6,779 bases of DNA, taken from assembly GCA_902489145.1 (NCBI GenBank), contig CABTYV010000057.1, forward strand, positions 1-6,779. The letters run 5' to 3'. Below the pieces are notes generated by a model, which did not search any database, was not told the origin of the DNA, and saw nothing but the letters and a program-made list of their open reading frames with translations. Positions 4,176-6,779 of this stretch are shown here, one piece after another; the first letter of the stretch is position 1, and each line of letters begins with the position of its first letter. This DNA comes from an uncultured Tissierellia bacterium. GTDB lineage: Bacteria; Bacillota; Clostridia; Tissierellales; Peptoniphilaceae. The position numbers and the translations under genes were made by a program.

Positions 4176-6509
4176 ATGAAAAAAGCTTTGTATCGTGCCT
4201 TTCGGCCCACCACCTTTGATGAGGTCCTGGGTCAGGATGCGATCGTTCGTGTTTTGAAAAATCAAATTCGCACCGGCCAGCCGGGCCACGCCTACCTTTT
4301 TGCGGGCACCCGTGGTACCGGCAAGACGTCCTGTGCCAAGATTTTCTCGCGGGCGGTCAATTGTCTGCATCCCCACGACGGCAACCCCTGCAATGAATGT
4401 GAAAATTGCCGGGCCATCCTGGAGGAAACGACCCTGGATGTGGTGGAGATGGATGCAGCTTCCAACCGGCGCATTGATGACATTCGAGAGCTCAAGGAGC
4501 ACGTCATCTATCCGCCATCCAAGCTCAAATACAAAGTCTATATCATTGACGAGGCCCACATGATCACCCGGGAGGCCTTCAATGCCCTGCTCAAGATCAT
4601 GGAAGAGCCGCCTGCCCACCTCATTTTCATCCTGGCCACAACCAATCCAGACCAGATTCCCGACACCATTCTCTCCCGTCTCCAGCGCTACGAGTTTAAG
4701 CGCCTGGATCCGTCCGCCATTGAGCAGAATATCCTTCACATTGCCGGCGCCCTCCATTTGGAGGTGGAGCCTGCGGCCCTGCATGCCATGGCCCTCTCCG
4801 CCGACGGCGCCATGCGCGATGCCCTCTCGCTCATGGACCAGGTCCTGGCGGAAGGCGCGCCCGTCATCCGGGAAGAAACCGTCCGCAAGATTTTAGGCAC
4901 CGTCGGCCCCGAAACCCTTCATCAGTTGGCTACGCTGGCCCTATCGGACAATCTGCCCGGCCTCCTCTCCTTCAGTCAACAGATCATCAAAAGCGGCAAG
5001 GATCCCCAAAATCTGATCAAGGAGCTGATCGATTATTTTCGCCTCCTCCTGCTTGTCAAAGGTCTGGGCCAGACCGATTCCCTTCCCATCGCCCCTGCCC
5101 AAGCCGCCGCGATGGCCGCTCTGGTCAAAGATCAGCCCCTGGACCGGCTCGTCGATTCGCTGGAGCTTCTCCTGGCCGGCGAAGACCGCCTACGCCGCTC
5201 CGACTTCTCCGAAGCCATCCTCCAAGCCACCCTGGTCAAGCTGGTCAACTATGTCGATGAAAAATCGATTCTCTCCCGCCTTGCGCTGGTAGAAGCCAAG
5301 CTTAAGACCATCGAACGCTGGCAAATTCCCGAGCACCTGGTTCGAAACGAGGTCCTCCATTATCTCGAAGAGGTAGACCCGAGCACCTTTTTTGCGGGGC
5401 TGGCGGCGAAAGGTGCGGTGGCGGTGAAGGAAGGGGCGGTGGCGGGGGACGCGCCGGATCAGGAGGGTGCGGCGAAGGCGACGGCTGCGCCGGCTAAGGA
5501 CGCGCCGTCGAAGGCTGTGGTGGCCGAGGACGCGCCAGCGGGCCTGCCAATGTCTGACGGGGTGCTGAAGGCCGCGGCAGCGGTGCCTATGGCCGGTCCC
5601 GTGGCCAAGCCTGCGACGCATCCTGAAGCCAAGTCTGCGGCGCAGCCAGTGACAGAGCCTGCGGCGGAGGATGTGACAGAGCCTGCGGCGGAGGATGTGG
5701 CGGAGCCTGCGGCGGAGGATGTGGCGGAGCCTGTTGTGGAAGCGCCAAAAAAAAATGGCCCCCAGCCCCTCATTGCGCGTGACAGCGACCGCTGGCTTGC
5801 CGAAAATGCGGACCTGCTTCGCCAGAAGGTCGAGGAGCGCCACATTGTCCAGGCCTTTCTCTTTATGAAATACCAGGGTCTGGTCTGCCTCGGCCATGAC
5901 CTTCTTCTGGTCTACACTGACCCCCTGATCGCCGGCGTAGTCCAGGCCTCCGAGCGGGAAATTGCCGAAATTTTTCAGGAGCTCCTGGGCCCGGCCTATC
6001 ACCTCCGCATTAGTACGGAAAATTATGCCCAGCTAAAAGAAAAAGAACGCCAATGGCGGGCTCAAGATTCGTCTTCTCCGGGCAATGCAATGCCGTCCGA
6101 CCATCCGGCACCGTCCGCGGCACCGGTCCCCGCACAGCCTTCCTCGAGTCACGCCAAGCGGGCGACGGGTCATGCGGATGCGCCGCCCGCGCCACCAAGC
6201 TGGGCGGCGGAGGATGCTTCGGATGCAGCGCCTTATTTAGAACCTGATTTCCCGGCGGCGCCTTCGCTTCCGGAAACGTCTTCCGATGAGGCCCCGCCTG
6301 CTCCGGCGACGGATGTAGGCTCACCGGCGAAAGCCTTCTCTAAGGCACGCACCGATTCGGCGGCGGATGTAGGCTCACCGGCGAAAGCCGCCTCTGAGCC
6401 ACACACCGATTCGGCGGCAGCGGGGCAAGCTTTTGAGCCGCAAGACGAGCCGGATCCGCTGGAGAAAATTCGCGCCGCCATTCCAGCGAATCTTCTGGAA
6501 ATCAGATAA
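4176..6509 (+). CDS. dnaX: DNA polymerase III subunit gamma/tau (clamp loader)
   Basis: DnaX is the ATPase of the clamp loader; full-length tau also tethers the polymerase (and in E. coli the helicase). The AAA+ core has Walker A GTRGTGKTS (44-52), a four-Cys zinc site (Cys63, Cys72, Cys75, Cys78), Walker B IIDEAH (123-128), sensor-1 ATTNP (154-158) and ILSRLQR (165-171), where the usual SRC is SRL but the arginine finger Arg168 is kept. The oligomerisation domain III spans about 228-375. An Ala/Glu/Pro-rich linker (about 402-528) contains 8-residue repeats. A folded tau-specific domain (about 529-630) follows, then a second disordered stretch (about 632-758) and a terminal DPLEKIRAAIPANLLEIR (760-777) resembling the conserved tail of Firmicutes DnaX. 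At 777 residues it is long for the family (B. subtilis about 563, E. coli 643). The start has GGCGGAGG 5 nt upstream. An A9 run at residues 524-527 predicts a shorter gamma form. Confidence 0.95.
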   Translation: MKKALYRAFRPTTFDEVLGQDAIVRVLKNQIRTGQPGHAYLFAGTRGTGKTSCAKIFSRAVNCLHPHDGNPCNECENCRAILEETTLDVVEMDAASNRRIDDIRELKEHVIYPPSKLKYKVYIIDEAHMITREAFNALLKIMEEPPAHLIFILATTNPDQIPDTILSRLQRYEFKRLDPSAIEQNILHIAGALHLEVEPAALHAMALSADGAMRDALSLMDQVLAEGAPVIREETVRKILGTVGPETLHQLATLALSDNLPGLLSFSQQIIKSGKDPQNLIKELIDYFRLLLLVKGLGQTDSLPIAPAQAAAMAALVKDQPLDRLVDSLELLLAGEDRLRRSDFSEAILQATLVKLVNYVDEKSILSRLALVEAKLKTIERWQIPEHLVRNEVLHYLEEVDPSTFFAGLAAKGAVAVKEGAVAGDAPDQEGAAKATAAPAKDAPSKAVVAEDAPAGLPMSDGVLKAAAAVPMAGPVAKPATHPEAKSAAQPVTEPAAEDVTEPAAEDVAEPAAEDVAEPVVEAPKKNGPQPLIARDSDRWLAENADLLRQKVEERHIVQAFLFMKYQGLVCLGHDLLLVYTDPLIAGVVQASEREIAEIFQELLGPAYHLRISTENYAQLKEKERQWRAQDSSSPGNAMPSDHPAPSAAPVPAQPSSSHAKRATGHADAPPAPPSWAAEDASDAAPYLEPDFPAAPSLPETSSDEAPPAPATDVGSPAKAFSKARTDSAADVGSPAKAASEPHTDSAAAGQAFEPQDEPDPLEKIRAAIPANLLEIR
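5652..5735 (+). repeat. 24-bp tandem repeat coding for (T/A)EPAAEDV in dnaX
   Basis: Three full units start at 5652, 5676 and 5700, with a partial fourth at 5724. Units 1 and 2 are identical, and unit 3 differs only at its first two bases (GC for AC). They encode acidic octapeptides in the linker between the oligomerisation domain and the tau-specific domain. The near identity suggests recent expansion by slippage, so copy number may vary between strains. Confidence 0.9.
5747..5782 (+). promoter_or_regulatory. Candidate dnaX frameshift/slippage site (A9) with -1 stop
   Basis: Nine consecutive A (5747-5755) interrupt a GC-rich gene. In frame the codons read CCA AAA AAA AAT, so the phase-correct heptamer A_AAA_AAA is at 5747-5753. 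A -1 ribosomal shift, or one extra A from polymerase slippage, gives K-W-P-P-A-P-H-C-A and a TGA at 5780-5782. The product would be about 535 residues, keeping the ATPase and oligomerisation domains but losing the tau-specific ones. A small downstream stem is possible (CCAGC 5762-5766 with GCTGG 5791-5795, or CAGC/GCTG at 5783-5794). No convincing Shine-Dalgarno-like stimulator at the E. coli distance is seen. Confidence 0.65.
6309..6416 (+). repeat. 54-bp tandem duplication in the dnaX tail
   Basis: Two 18-codon units, residues 712-729 and 730-747, share DVGSPAKA and TDSA. The DNA is identical over the stretch GGATGTAGGCTCACCGGCGA and beyond, and diverges in the middle of each unit. The duplication lies in the disordered stretch just before the terminal DnaX motif. 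It keeps the reading frame and lengthens the tether. Confidence 0.88.
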
Positions 6510-6556
6510 GTGGGACGCTTGAGCGGCTCCCTGACCGCCTGAAATTGGTGGAAATC

Positions 6557-6596
6557 GGGGGGAGTCGGGCCATTGGCCCGGCTCCCCCCCCTCTTT
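6557..6596 (+). terminator. Strong hairpin after dnaX, terminator-like
   Basis: A 15-bp stem pairs 6557-6571 with 6575-6589 (one G-T pair, 3-nt loop ATT). It starts 47 bp after the dnaX stop. The downstream tract is poor (CCTCTTTATG), so termination may be partial; the second hairpin 20 bp further on may complete it. Confidence 0.65.
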
Positions 6597-6610
6597 ATGT
6601 CCAAAAGGAA

Positions 6611-6642
6611 GCGCCCCCGGCGGGGGCGCCTCTGCATTTTTT
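6611..6642 (+). terminator. Second terminator hairpin with T6 tract
   Basis: GCGCCCCC (6611-6618) pairs perfectly with GGGGGCGC (6622-6629) around a GGC loop. Six T follow at 6637-6642, after a 7-nt interval. That interval is longer than ideal, but the stem is very stable. It most likely ends dnaX transcripts that pass the first hairpin. Confidence 0.65.
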
Positions 6643-6664
6643 GTCCTGGATAGCCGATTTGCCG

Positions 6665-6779
6665 GAGGGGGCTGTAGAGGAAACGGGCACTCCCTCATTT
6701 TCCTCTACAGCCCCCTCTTGTCACAACAAAGACCCACAAAAATCAAATAGGAAGGGCGACTCCGTCGCCCCTCCGCTAC
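6665..6779 (-). repeat. Right copy of dispersed palindromic repeat element (single-hairpin version, inverted)
   Basis: Read on the minus strand from 6779, this copy has a GC-rich hairpin (GTCGCCC/GGGCGAC at 6754-6770), the linker TGATTTTTGTGG (6734-6745), and then a palindrome with a perfect 19-bp stem: 6665-6683 with 6699-6717, arm GAGGGGGCTGTAGAGGAAA. The loop on this strand (ATGAGGGAGTGCCCG) matches the loops of the left array. The outer stem pairs differ from the left copies (CTGTAG/CTACAG against GTGTAG/CTACAC), yet pairing is preserved. It may continue past the window end. Together with the two terminators it fills the 270 bp after dnaX; no gene is seen there. Confidence 0.78.

Noticed and set aside
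33..6779. Composite transposon bounded by the inverted repeats
   Set aside because: There is no transposase, no target-site duplication can be judged, and the cargo is ordinary housekeeping genes. The ends also differ in hairpin number.

Overview
The window looks like chromosomal DNA of a moderately GC-rich Gram-positive (Firmicutes/Clostridia-type) bacterium. This is inferred from strong AGGAGG-type ribosome binding sites with about 5-nt spacers, a GtaB-like GalU, a cytoplasmic AnsA-type asparaginase, an HtrA that is membrane-anchored rather than secreted by a cleaved signal, and a zinc-finger DnaX. I cannot name the genus from sequence alone.

Layout. Positions 1-440 hold no credible gene. 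They carry a GC-rich hairpin, an AT-rich linker and three tandem 63-bp units, each built on a long palindrome with arm GTGTAGAGGAAAA. Three 10-bp direct repeats follow, then a promoter region with a perfect TATAAT. Positions 443-700 form an unusually long, structured, then strongly C-rich leader. Four genes on the + strand follow: galU (701-1582), ansA (1579-2685, overlapping galU by ATGA), htrA (2865-4157, after a 179-bp gap with its own candidate promoter and hairpin) and dnaX (4176-6509, 18 bp after htrA). After dnaX come two terminator-like hairpins and then, at the right edge, an inverted single-hairpin copy of the left-edge repeat.

Function. galU supplies UDP-glucose for envelope glycans, ansA hydrolyses asparagine, htrA degrades damaged extracytoplasmic proteins, and dnaX builds the DNA polymerase III clamp loader. 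They are not one pathway. galU-ansA are translationally coupled, and htrA-dnaX are close enough to be co-transcribed.

The two most interesting signals are (i) a dispersed, palindrome-based repeat in inverted orientation at both ends of the gene block, with compensatory base changes in its stems, and (ii) an in-frame run of nine A in dnaX that contains the A_AAA_AAA slippery heptamer. A -1 shift there reaches a stop within nine codons, which predicts a short gamma-like product next to full-length tau, as in E. coli and Thermus.
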